Assembly: GCA_012520255.1 (NCBI GenBank)
Contig: JAAYOQ010000011.1
Span: 1 to 53,355, forward strand
Direction of reading: 5' to 3'
DNA: 53,355 nucleotides
DNA from: Erysipelotrichia bacterium
GTDB lineage: Bacteria > Bacillota_I > Bacilli_A > Erysipelotrichales > Erysipelotrichaceae
This document shows positions 16,157-23,846 of the stretch, piece after piece. The notes beneath the pieces were generated by a model that saw nothing but the letters and a program-made list of their open reading frames with translations, did no database searches and was not told the origin of the DNA. A program made the position numbers and the translations under genes. Position 1 is the first letter of the stretch, and every line of letters begins with the position of its first letter.

Positions 16157-18337
16157 CTAATATATTTTATTGTGCTTGACGCGCATATCAGTTTCTTCAA
16201 TTTTTCCTTTGTTAAAGGCTGTCTTGTAATTACCGGTTAAATAGCCTGTAACCCTTCTTAACTGTTGAATTTCCTGGCTTCCGCACATTGGACAATTATC
16301 ATTAAACTCATCAGTAAAACCACATTCTAAGCAGGTATCATTTGGAATATTGATGGCAAAGTAAGGAATATCTTTATCCATGGCATAGTTTACCAGAGCC
16401 TCTAAGGCTTCGATATTGTGTTTACTGGTGCTTTCAAGTTCAACATAGGTAATACATCCGGCATTCGAGTAGCCTGTCAATTGTGACTCAATATCAATTT
16501 TTTCAAAAGGAGTCATTTCTTTGTAGACAGGTACATGCATGGAGTTGGTAAAGAACTCTTTATCACTGACATTTTTGATGACACCATATTTTTCAACAAA
16601 CTTATTTCTGGCAGTATAACATAAGTTCTCTGCCGGAGTGTAGTAAACACCAAAGTTCAGTTTATACTGCTGTTTAAATTGATCGCATCTATCTTTAAAC
16701 AACTGTTCAATACGTTTTGCCAGTTCCATACCTTCTGGTTCAGTATGGTCTTTTCCAATTAAAAGTTGTAATGTTTCAGCCAGTCCTAGTTGACCAATAA
16801 CAATTGTGCCATGTTTTAAAGCACTTCGAATGCCTTCTTCTGGAATATAGCCTTCCATAGTATTATTTTGATACATGAAGTTGGCACTTGATGCTGGCTG
16901 AGAAGCGATCCATTCGAATCTTTCTAGTAACATATCTTTAGCTTCATGAATTTTCTTATCCAACAATTCCATAAATTTTTCCACATCTTTTTTAGCCTGC
17001 ATCGCTAAAGTTGGCATGATAATAGTGACAGGACAGATATTGCCTCTCCCATCCTTTGTTTGTCCTAAACCATTGATATCGAAACCATTGCTTGTTCGAC
17101 ATCCCATGGTACTTAGATAAGTTTTAGGATCATTGATATCATAGCCAGCATTGTTTGACCAGTCGACATTGACGTAGTTAGGATAAAGTCTTAAGGAAGT
17201 TGATTTTAAAGCCAGCTTAAACAGGTCATAATTTGGTTCATCTGGCTTTCTATTGACTCCTTTCATACATTGAAAGATTCCACAAGGAAAAATAGGGGTT
17301 TTACGTAAAGAACCTAATCCTTCAATCGAGACTTCTAACAGTGCTTTAGTGACCATTCTACCTTCTTCTAAAGTACAGGTACCATAGTTAATTGAAGAGA
17401 AAGGTAACTGTTGACCGCTTCTTGACTGTAAAGTATTCAGGTTATGATACATTCCTTCTGCAGCCTGATAGGTTTCTTTTTCGGTCATATCGTAAGCGTA
17501 TCTGTAAACCTTAGGATATTTTTTATACCTTTCATCATTGATAGAAACATCTCTGGCTTCTTCTTTGTTGAAATCCAAAGTTCCTTCTTCAATATATTTT
17601 AGACCATTAACAAAATGTTTATAAAATGAGTACCTGACAAAAGGGACCATTGTCCAATCCAGATGGGTAGCACTGACCCCACCAAATTGTTGTAAGGATT
17701 GCAGTTGCATAATAACGGCTACCAACTGCATAGCGGTGTTGACTGACTTTGGAGGTCTGACATCACATTGTCTGGTAGTAAAACCTGTTTTTAGCAGTCT
17801 ATCAAAAGGAATTGATAAACAGTTATGCATACCTACAGCATAGGAATCCAAATCGTGAATATATATTTCATTGTTTAAATGATTGTTTCTAGCCATTTCA
17901 CTCATACAGTTGTATAAGGCATAGTCTTTCATTACCACTCGATTAGCTTCATTCATTCGACCTGAAAATGATTTTTCATCCAGGTTGGCATTTTGATTTT
18001 CTACATTGGTCGCATTTAATTTTTCTGAGATATCAATCATCAGTTTTGATTTGCTATGTCTGATTCTTTCTCTGTCATAACGATAACGAATATACCTTCT
18101 AGCGACATCAGTAAGCCCTGAAGTCATAAGTTTTGCCTCTACTAAATCCTGTAAGGTTTCAATTTCAATGATTTTGGTCTTATTTAAAATCAGTTCCTGT
18201 TTTATATCACTGGCAATTTCCCAGGCGATGTGATTTTTATCTGTGACATTGGCACTATTTAGTGCTGCACAGATAGCATCATAAATCTTTTCGCAATTAA
18301 ATTGTTGCAGTTTGCCATCTCTTTTTCTTACTTTCAT
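16157..18337 (-). CDS. nrdD: Anaerobic (class III) ribonucleoside-triphosphate reductase
   Basis: 726 aa from the ATG at 18337, which has GGAAAGGAAGG upstream; an in-frame ATG at 18433 lies inside the riboswitch and is not credible. An N-terminal ATP-cone (MKVRKRDGKLQQFN onward, ~1-95) senses ATP/dATP. The catalytic barrel follows, with a zinc-binding Cys4 module (CLECGFTDEF, then CPMCGS) near residue 680 and the glycyl-radical site RRVTGYLTG near the C-terminus. It makes dNTPs from NTPs using formate, in strict anaerobiosis and without B12. The leader RNA contains a cobalamin riboswitch, which predicts repression by B12 and implies a B12-dependent class II reductase elsewhere in the genome. 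Confidence 0.94.
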   Translation of the reverse strand: MKVRKRDGKLQQFNCEKIYDAICAALNSANVTDKNHIAWEIASDIKQELILNKTKIIEIETLQDLVEAKLMTSGLTDVARRYIRYRYDRERIRHSKSKLMIDISEKLNATNVENQNANLDEKSFSGRMNEANRVVMKDYALYNCMSEMARNNHLNNEIYIHDLDSYAVGMHNCLSIPFDRLLKTGFTTRQCDVRPPKSVNTAMQLVAVIMQLQSLQQFGGVSATHLDWTMVPFVRYSFYKHFVNGLKYIEEGTLDFNKEEARDVSINDERYKKYPKVYRYAYDMTEKETYQAAEGMYHNLNTLQSRSGQQLPFSSINYGTCTLEEGRMVTKALLEVSIEGLGSLRKTPIFPCGIFQCMKGVNRKPDEPNYDLFKLALKSTSLRLYPNYVNVDWSNNAGYDINDPKTYLSTMGCRTSNGFDINGLGQTKDGRGNICPVTIIMPTLAMQAKKDVEKFMELLDKKIHEAKDMLLERFEWIASQPASSANFMYQNNTMEGYIPEEGIRSALKHGTIVIGQLGLAETLQLLIGKDHTEPEGMELAKRIEQLFKDRCDQFKQQYKLNFGVYYTPAENLCYTARNKFVEKYGVIKNVSDKEFFTNSMHVPVYKEMTPFEKIDIESQLTGYSNAGCITYVELESTSKHNIEALEALVNYAMDKDIPYFAINIPNDTCLECGFTDEFNDNCPMCGSQEIQQLRRVTGYLTGNYKTAFNKGKIEETDMRVKHNKIY

Positions 18338-18353
18338 AATATCCTTCCTTTCC

Positions 18354-18412
18354 AAAATAAAAGCCATACCCGGGGATGGCAAGAAAAGTAAAAAAACTGT
18401 TTTCTTATCCCC
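18354..18412 (-). terminator. Riboswitch expression platform: terminator and competing hairpin
   Basis: Read on the minus strand, two structures compete. A long hairpin pairs GGGGAT-AAGAAAA (18412-18400) with TTTTCTT-gcc-ATCCCC (18387-18372). A second, shorter hairpin GCCAT/ATGGC (18380-18376 with 18367-18363) reuses part of that right arm and is followed by TTTTATTTT (18362-18354), giving an intrinsic terminator 17 bases before the nrdD start. They are mutually exclusive, as expected for transcriptional control by the aptamer upstream. Confidence 0.6.
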
Positions 18413-18428
18413 AGAAGAAACGACGATC

Positions 18429-18590
18429 ATCATTATTGGCAGGTCTACCGACTTAGCTTCATCTTACTTTTCAGCCTTCTCACACTTTCAGTGCAATGGC
18501 ATATTTGAATTTCATCCGCATCACGGTTGCTGGGACAGTATAGGAATAACACCTATTTCCCTATTAAGTACATTAACACCATTAATGATC
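18429..18590 (-). ncRNA. Cobalamin (B12) riboswitch aptamer upstream of nrdD-nrdG
   Basis: On the minus strand the leader shows the conserved cobalamin-aptamer blocks in order: GGTG at 18580; GGGAA with AGGTG (18561-18551); CCT then ACTGTCCCAGCAACCGTGA (18539-18521), the counterpart of the consensus G-x-CCCGCAACTGT core; and, after a variable arm, AAGTCGGTAGACCTGCC (18454-18438), the B12-box. A 7-bp closing helix P1 pairs 18589-18583 with 18435-18429. Order, spacing and the B12-box identify RF00174-type RNA. The platform downstream can form a terminator, so adenosylcobalamin or a related form should turn nrdD-nrdG off. Confidence 0.88.
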
Positions 18591-18598
18591 TTTTTTAC

Positions 18599-18607
18599 AT
18601 TATAGCA
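18599..18607 (-). promoter_or_regulatory. Extended -10 promoter of the riboswitch-nrdD-nrdG transcript
   Basis: TGCTATAAT on the minus strand (complement of 18599-18607) places transcription start near 18590, right at the beginning of the cobalamin aptamer. The -35 is weak. Confidence 0.55.
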
Positions 18608-18729
18608 TTTATCAATCAAAGTATAAATATCAAAAACTTACATTTGACTAAAATTAAACAGAAGATTTTTAATATCTGAAAATACTTTCATATATTTTAA
18701 AATGCAAATTAAAATGATATGATATAACC

Positions 18730-19104
18730 ATGAAAAAAATGTTAGTATTATTTATCCTGCTAGCCCTGTTAACAGGATGTAACGAAAATAGGGCTACATA
18801 TGTTTCTATTTCAACCGATAAAGCTGTAGAGATGATGGAAACTGAATCAGATTACATCATTTTAGATGTCAGAACAGTGGATGAGTATAATTCAGGCCAT
18901 ATAAAAGGAGCGATAAACTATCCCAATGAGAACATCAATGATGCAGTATTGGACATATTAACCGATAAAGATCAGCTGATTTTTGTCTATTGTCGAAGTG
19001 GAAACCGTTCAAAAGCTGCCAGTCAGAAGCTTGCTAATATGGGTTATACCAATATTGTTGAAATTGGAGGTATTAACAGCTGGCCTTTTGATTTAGAATA
19101 TTGA
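18730..19104 (+). CDS. Rhodanese-like lipoprotein
   Basis: 124 aa. A lipoprotein signal peptide ends in the lipobox LLTGC (Cys17), so the protein should be tethered to the outer face of the membrane. The rest is one rhodanese domain: LDVRTVDEYNSGHIKGAINYP and the active-site loop VYCRSGNRSKAA with the persulfide-forming Cys. Outside-facing single-domain rhodaneses are thought to handle sulfane sulfur or thiol signalling; the substrate is unknown. No Shine-Dalgarno sequence precedes the ATG; instead an extended -10 (TGATATGAT, 18715-18723) ends only six bases upstream, suggesting a leaderless transcript. Confidence 0.85.
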   Translation: MKKMLVLFILLALLTGCNENRATYVSISTDKAVEMMETESDYIILDVRTVDEYNSGHIKGAINYPNENINDAVLDILTDKDQLIFVYCRSGNRSKAASQKLANMGYTNIVEIGGINSWPFDLEY

Positions 19105-19148
19105 TAAAGTTTATAAAGAAGAAAACGTATATATTATTATCTAGAAAC

Positions 19149-19177
19149 AACAAGTTCTTAAATTTTAAGGGCTTGTT
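19149..19177 (+). terminator. Terminator after the rhodanese gene
   Basis: A long stem pairs AACAAGTTCTTAAA (19149-19162) with its complement at 19164-19177, including two G-T pairs. It is followed by CATTTTTG. Confidence 0.7.
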
Positions 19178-19225
19178 TCATTTTTGTAAAATATTGGCTG
19201 TAAAAGATTTTATCTTTTTAAATTG

Positions 19226-19247
19226 TGATATAATTTAAATTGAGGTG
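19226..19247 (+). promoter_or_regulatory. Extended -10 promoter and RBS of the NAD salvage operon
   Basis: TGATATAAT at 19226-19234 is an extended -10 element. The ribosome binding site TGAGGTG at 19241-19247 precedes the pncA ATG at 19253, so the leader is very short and leaves no room for a riboswitch. Confidence 0.6.
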
Positions 19248-19252
19248 TTAGT

Positions 19253-19807
19253 ATGAGAAATAAAATAATAATTATTGATATGGTTAATGGCTTTGTTAAA
19301 GAAGGACCATTACATGATGAATCTATTTTAGATATTGTTGATAATATTAATACAGTTGTTGAAAAAGTTGATGGTGATATCATTGTTTTTGAAGACTGTC
19401 ATCATCCTGATTGTAAAGAGTTTGAGGCTTTTCCACCACATTGTTTAAAAGGGGACAGCCAATCGGAAACCATTGAGGAGTTAAGTTATCTTTTTGATCA
19501 TCCTAACTATTTATGCACCATTAAAAAGAACAGTACTAATGGTATATTCAAATTCATTGGCCATGAATTAGCAAGACCAGGAAGATATTATATCATGGGT
19601 GTTTGCTCAGATATCTGTATTTTACAATTTGCCATGTCTTTAAAAGCTCTAGCTAATGAAATGGATATGGAAATGGAAATAATAGTGGTAAGTGATGCTA
19701 TTGATACTTTTGATGGTGAAAATCATGATAAACAGCAAATGAATGAATTGGCAATAAACTTAATGAGATCGATGGGAATCAAAATAATTACTTCAGCGGA
19801 GGTATAA
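19253..19807 (+). CDS. pncA: Nicotinamidase (isochorismatase fold)
   Basis: 184 aa cysteine hydrolase that deamidates nicotinamide to nicotinate. The catalytic triad is visible: Asp9 (IIIIDMVNGF), Lys91 (CTIKKNSTNG) and Cys122 in GVCSDICIL. Metal-site residues appear in FEDCHHPD, and PPHCLKG resembles the conserved nicotinamidase substrate loop. It is the first gene of a five-gene run in which the following enzymes carry nicotinate to NAD, which supports the specific nicotinamidase assignment over a generic isochorismatase. Confidence 0.88.
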   Translation: MRNKIIIIDMVNGFVKEGPLHDESILDIVDNINTVVEKVDGDIIVFEDCHHPDCKEFEAFPPHCLKGDSQSETIEELSYLFDHPNYLCTIKKNSTNGIFKFIGHELARPGRYYIMGVCSDICILQFAMSLKALANEMDMEMEIIVVSDAIDTFDGENHDKQQMNELAINLMRSMGIKIITSAEV

Positions 19808-19808
19808 G

Positions 19809-21242
19809 ATGAAAAGAAATCTGTCTATGTTAATGGATTACTATGAATTAACAATGGCTAATGGTTATTTTAATGAAGGTCTAAAGGATAATTGGGTAGT
19901 TTTTGATTTGTTTTATCGTAGAAATCCTGATAATGGGGGTTTTGTTATTGCAGCTGGATTAGAGCAGGCAATTGATTATTTATTAAATATCAAATTTGAT
20001 AAAGAAGATATCGACTTTATAAGAAGTAAAGGTATCTTTTCAGAAGAGTTTTTAGAGTATTTGTCTGATTTTAAATTTACTGGAAATGTTTATGCCGTAG
20101 AGGAAGGAACAATAGTATATCCAGATATTCCTTTGATTACCATTGAGGCTCCTTTAGTAGAGGCCCAAATTATTGAAACAATGTTATTATTGACTATCAA
20201 TCATCAATCATTAATCGCTACTAAGGCTAACAGAATTGTTAGAGCCTCTAAAGGAAGGACGGTAATGGAGTTTGGAGCCAGAAGAGCTCAAAGCTATGAC
20301 GGGGCTATTTTAGGTTCCAGGGCTTGTTATATTGGCGGAGTAGACTCTACAGCTACTTTAATTGCTGATCAGCTGTTTGGAGTTAAAGCAGTTGGTACAA
20401 TGGCTCATTCCTGGGTTCAATATTTCGATAACGAGTATCAGGCCTTTCTAACTTATGCTAAACAATATCCTACAAGTTGTACTTTACTGGTAGACACCTA
20501 TGATGTTTTAACCAGTGGTATTCCTAATGCGATAAGGGTCCATAATGAGTATTTAAAACCAAGAGGTGAAAAATTGTTGGGTATTCGACTGGATTCAGGG
20601 GATTTAGCTTACCTTTCAAAAAAGGGAAGAAAGATGTTAGATGAAGCAGGATTAAAAGATACTAAGATTGTGGTATCGAATAGTCTTGATGAGTTTACAA
20701 TTCAATCACTATTAGAACAGGGAGCTAAAATTGACAGTTTTGGGGTAGGAGAAAGAATGATTACTTCTAAATCTGAGCCAGTATTTGGTGGTGTTTACAA
20801 AATTGTTGCGATTAAAAAAGGAGACAGTTATAAACCGACAATAAAGATTAGTGAAAATATTGAAAAGATTACCAACCCTTGTTTTAAGAAAGCCTATCGA
20901 GTTTATAATGAAAAAGGAATCGGTCTATTTGACTTTTTAGCTTTGCATGATGAAAAAATAGATATTAGTACTACTAAGTTTATTGATGAAAAAATGCCTT
21001 GGAAAAAGATTGATACCAAACCTGAGTGGACAGTTAAAGAGTTACAAGTAAAGGTAATTGAAAATGGTAATTTAATTTATGATTTACCAACATTAGAAGA
21101 AATCAGAAAAAAAGTAAAGGAAAACTTAAAAACTGTTTCTGAAGAAGAGAAACGTTTTAAAAATCCACATCATCATTATGTTGATTTAACATTAGCTTTA
21201 TATGCGAAAAAATGCGAACTGTTATATAGTGAGGAACATTAA
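19809..21242 (+). CDS. pncB: Nicotinate phosphoribosyltransferase
   Basis: 477 aa. It converts nicotinate and PRPP to nicotinate mononucleotide. Family features are the N-terminal LLMDYYELTMANGY-type block (here LSMLMDYYELTMANGYF), FGARRAQSYDGA with the conserved His replaced by Gln-Ser, GVDSTATLIADQLFGV, GTMAHSWVQYF, and the phosphate-binding end GVGERMITSKSEPVFGGVYK. The length fits the Firmicute NAPRTase type 2. It starts one base after the pncA stop, with GGAGG overlapping the pncA end, and shares its last base with the nadD start. Confidence 0.93.
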   Translation: MKRNLSMLMDYYELTMANGYFNEGLKDNWVVFDLFYRRNPDNGGFVIAAGLEQAIDYLLNIKFDKEDIDFIRSKGIFSEEFLEYLSDFKFTGNVYAVEEGTIVYPDIPLITIEAPLVEAQIIETMLLLTINHQSLIATKANRIVRASKGRTVMEFGARRAQSYDGAILGSRACYIGGVDSTATLIADQLFGVKAVGTMAHSWVQYFDNEYQAFLTYAKQYPTSCTLLVDTYDVLTSGIPNAIRVHNEYLKPRGEKLLGIRLDSGDLAYLSKKGRKMLDEAGLKDTKIVVSNSLDEFTIQSLLEQGAKIDSFGVGERMITSKSEPVFGGVYKIVAIKKGDSYKPTIKISENIEKITNPCFKKAYRVYNEKGIGLFDFLALHDEKIDISTTKFIDEKMPWKKIDTKPEWTVKELQVKVIENGNLIYDLPTLEEIRKKVKENLKTVSEEEKRFKNPHHHYVDLTLALYAKKCELLYSEEH

Positions 21243-21835
21243 TGAATATTGTATATTGTGGTTCATTTAATCCTATAACAATGGCTCATCTTTTAATGGC
21301 GCAAACAACGCTTAACTTGTTGAAAGCTGATAGGATAATTTTTGTTCCGGCTTCATCATTATATTCGAAAGCTGGATTAATTGATGATGAAGAAAGAGTG
21401 AAGATAATAAATCTGGCAATAGAAGATAATGACAGATTTGTCTGTAGTGATATTGAAATACAGTATGCCAGAGAAAATAAACGTCAATTAAAAACTTTGG
21501 AAACTTTAAATTTGTTGAAAAAAGAATATGATGATTTAGCTCTTTTAATAGGAATGGATAATTATCATACTTTAGAAGAATGGTATAAAGTTGAAGAGTT
21601 AGTTAAAAACTACAAGATTATTGTTTATCCTCGTGTGGGAGAAAATAATGATATCGAAGCTTGTAGTTTATATCAAAAGTATTCTAAGTCTTTCATTTTT
21701 CTAGATACAACTTTGACCAGCAATATTTCTTCTTCTTTAGTTAGAGATAATTATCGCCAGGGGATAAATAACAGATACTTAGTAAAAGATGAGGTAAATG
21801 ACTACATTCTACAAAAGGAGATTAAATTTTTATGA
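21242..21835 (+). CDS. nadD: Nicotinate-nucleotide adenylyltransferase
   Basis: 197 aa. It adenylates nicotinate mononucleotide to deamido-NAD. The nucleotidyltransferase signature is present as CGSFNPITMAHLLMA (residues 6-20), the GxFxPxHxxHL motif with Thr-Met in place of His-x, and the C-terminal SSSLVRDNYRQG matches the ISSTxIR substrate motif. Normal length. It overlaps pncB by one base (TAATG) and nadE by four (ATGA), which implies translational coupling through the pathway. Confidence 0.92.
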   Translation: MNIVYCGSFNPITMAHLLMAQTTLNLLKADRIIFVPASSLYSKAGLIDDEERVKIINLAIEDNDRFVCSDIEIQYARENKRQLKTLETLNLLKKEYDDLALLIGMDNYHTLEEWYKVEELVKNYKIIVYPRVGENNDIEACSLYQKYSKSFIFLDTTLTSNISSSLVRDNYRQGINNRYLVKDEVNDYILQKEIKFL

Positions 21836-22635
21836 AAGATTATTTAATTAAATTTGAACAGGACAGTGATAGGCATATTAAAGAAATTTGCGATAATATT
21901 TATCGTTTTTATCAGAGTACTGGTAGTAAGGGTTTTGTGATAGGCATGAGTGGAGGACTTGATTGTGCTTTAGTTGGTGCCTTAACTGCTAAAGCAAATG
22001 TTCCAATTATGGCTGTTACTATGCCCTTTGAAGTCGATAAATCAGTTCAGCGAAGAAAGGGCCTGGACCATGCAAAAGAGCTCTGTGAAGCCTTTAATAT
22101 ACCTTTATATACTGTTGATATATCAAAAGCAGTTAATGATATATACCAGCAACTGGAAAAAAGTATCAAACTGGATTTTTCAAACGAAAGATTAGCCAAA
22201 GCCAACGTTTTACCAAGAGTAAGAATGACAAATTTATATCTGTTGGCTCAACTGACTGACAGATTGGTCATTGGTACAGGTAATTTAAGTGAAATAGTAA
22301 TGGGTTATTTTACTAAATGGGGAGATGGTGGCTATGATTATAATCCAATTAAACATTTAACTAAATCAGAAGCCTATATTTTGGCTAGAAAAATTGGTGT
22401 TCCGTTAAGCATTGTTGAAAAAATACCATCGGCAGATTTATGGGACAATCAAAGTGATGAAGATGAAATGGGTATTAATTACAATGATTTAGATACTTTT
22501 ATTTTAACCGGTAAAGGCGATGAAAAAATAAAAGCTCATATTGAGCGCTCGTTAAAAAGAAATAAACACAAGTATTATTTTAATCTGATTGAACAATTAG
22601 AGAAATATGAGTGGTTGGAAGATATTATTAAATAG
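21832..22635 (+). CDS. nadE: Ammonia-dependent NAD synthetase
   Basis: 267 aa, the short NadE without a glutaminase domain, so it uses free ammonia to amidate deamido-NAD. The ATP-pyrophosphatase P-loop is GMSGGLDCA (residues 38-46). The canonical SGGxDS has Cys45 in place of the last Ser, a mild oddity. Later family blocks are present: RVRMTNLYLLAQ, VIGTGNLSEIVMGYFTKWGDGG and IPSADLWDNQSDEDEMG. It is the last step of the pathway encoded in order by this operon. Confidence 0.92.
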   Translation: MKDYLIKFEQDSDRHIKEICDNIYRFYQSTGSKGFVIGMSGGLDCALVGALTAKANVPIMAVTMPFEVDKSVQRRKGLDHAKELCEAFNIPLYTVDISKAVNDIYQQLEKSIKLDFSNERLAKANVLPRVRMTNLYLLAQLTDRLVIGTGNLSEIVMGYFTKWGDGGYDYNPIKHLTKSEAYILARKIGVPLSIVEKIPSADLWDNQSDEDEMGINYNDLDTFILTGKGDEKIKAHIERSLKRNKHKYYFNLIEQLEKYEWLEDIIK

Positions 22636-22654
22636 AAAAGAGAGGAATTATAAG

Positions 22655-23026
22655 ATGAAAGTAATTTCAACTGAAAAAGCTCCTGGAGCAATAGGACCAT
22701 ATTCACAAGGATATATAGCTAATGGATTTATTTTTACTTCTGGACAATTAGGTATTGATGCAGAAACTGGAAAGTATAAAGACTGTATCAAATGGCAGAC
22801 TGAAAAATCCTGTCAAAATGTTAAAGCGATATTAGAAGAAGTCGGTTCAGGTTTAGATAAAGTCATTAAAACTACCTGCTTTTTAGCTGATATGAATGAT
22901 TTTGCAGCTTTTAATGAGGTATATGCAAAATATTTTACTTCAAAACCTGCCAGAAGCACGGTAGCAGTAAAAACTTTACCGAAGAATATGCTTTGTGAAA
23001 TTGAAGCTATAGCACTAATAAAATAA
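22655..23026 (+). CDS. ridA: RidA-family reactive imine deaminase
   Basis: 123 aa from the ATG at 22655, preferred over the in-frame ATG at 22607 because AGAGGAAT lies directly upstream and the family begins here (KVISTEKAPGAIGPYSQG). Rid proteins hydrolyse 2-aminoacrylate and related imines made by PLP enzymes. The key Arg of the active site is in ARSTVAVKTLP, followed by CEIEAIAL. Length is typical. It follows nadE by 19 bases and is probably in the NAD operon, an uncommon pairing. Confidence 0.9.
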   Translation: MKVISTEKAPGAIGPYSQGYIANGFIFTSGQLGIDAETGKYKDCIKWQTEKSCQNVKAILEEVGSGLDKVIKTTCFLADMNDFAAFNEVYAKYFTSKPARSTVAVKTLPKNMLCEIEAIALIK

Positions 23027-23048
23027 AAAAGGGACTGAAGTCCTTTTT
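23026..23048. terminator. Bidirectional terminator after ridA
   Basis: A10-type stem pairing 23026-23036 with 23039-23048 (one bulged G), ending in T5; it lies between the convergent ridA and HAD genes and has A5 on the opposite side. Confidence 0.75.
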
Positions 23049-23756
23049 CTATAATGTCATAATATAATCTCTTAAATCATCAAAGTCGCCATTAGGATAG
23101 ATGGAGATATCAATATCTTTATCATTGATAAGAGAGTGCGTCAGTAAGAATACTTTCATACCCAACTTTTGAGCAACCATATCTTCATAAGCGTCATTTC
23201 CAACCATCAGACAGTTTTCTGGTTTTTCATCAATTCTGCTGAGAAAATCTTTAAAGTAGTCAATATTTGGCTTACAGTAGTTACTGTTTTCATAGGTTGT
23301 AATTAACTCGAAATCATCAGCATCCAGTCCTGCCCATTGTATTCTCTGATAAGTTGCTATTTCAGGAAATAAAGGATTGGTAGCCAAGGCTACCTTATAG
23401 CCTTTTTCTTTTAATTCTTTGACAAGCTTACCTGCTTTAGGATTAAAACCACAACCATCTTTAGCCTTAACAAATTCATTTTGATAAAACTTTTCAAATT
23501 CTGGTTCATCCTTTTTAGCTTCCTCACCATAGATAGACAGGAATACTTTCCAGAAAGCTTCTTCATTAGTAGTTTCACCTGTATTTGTGTACATTGCATA
23601 GGTACCTTTCCAGATGGTATCAATTAACTTTTCTGGTTCATAGCCCAAAGGAGCTAATCTAGCTGCAAGGTTTTTAAAATATATTTTTGTAAACAATTCC
23701 TGATCCATTGGCAGTAATGTGCCATCTAAATCAAACAATACAGTAGTAATTGCCAT
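23049..23756 (-). CDS. HAD-superfamily hydrolase
   Basis: 235 aa from the ATG at 23756, chosen for the CGGAGGTG site upstream; an in-frame ATG at 23792 has none. HAD motifs in order: FDLDGTLLPMD (residues ~8-18, with the nucleophile Asp), a Ser/Thr region VALATNP (~106-112), Lys near NSNYCKPN, and MVGNDAYEDMVAQKLGM with the metal-binding acids. It probably dephosphorylates a small metabolite. The cap is of the C1 helical type; the substrate is unknown. Confidence 0.82.
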   Translation of the reverse strand: MAITTVLFDLDGTLLPMDQELFTKIYFKNLAARLAPLGYEPEKLIDTIWKGTYAMYTNTGETTNEEAFWKVFLSIYGEEAKKDEPEFEKFYQNEFVKAKDGCGFNPKAGKLVKELKEKGYKVALATNPLFPEIATYQRIQWAGLDADDFELITTYENSNYCKPNIDYFKDFLSRIDEKPENCLMVGNDAYEDMVAQKLGMKVFLLTHSLINDKDIDISIYPNGDFDDLRDYIMTL

Positions 23757-23846
23757 AAAACACCTCCGATGCATTAGAGATAATATTATCACAATTATTT
23801 TAAGAAGTAAAACAACAAAAGAAGAAAATATGTAGGATATTTTAGC

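Noticed and set aside
16157-18433. Longer NrdD starting at 18433
   Set aside because: The extra 32 codons run through the riboswitch platform. The ATG at 18337 has a strong ribosome binding site and begins at the ATP-cone.
18338-18605. A 97-codon plus-strand reading frame across the nrdD leader
   Set aside because: It lies entirely over the cobalamin riboswitch and expression platform, has no ribosome binding site, and reads as the antisense of structured RNA.
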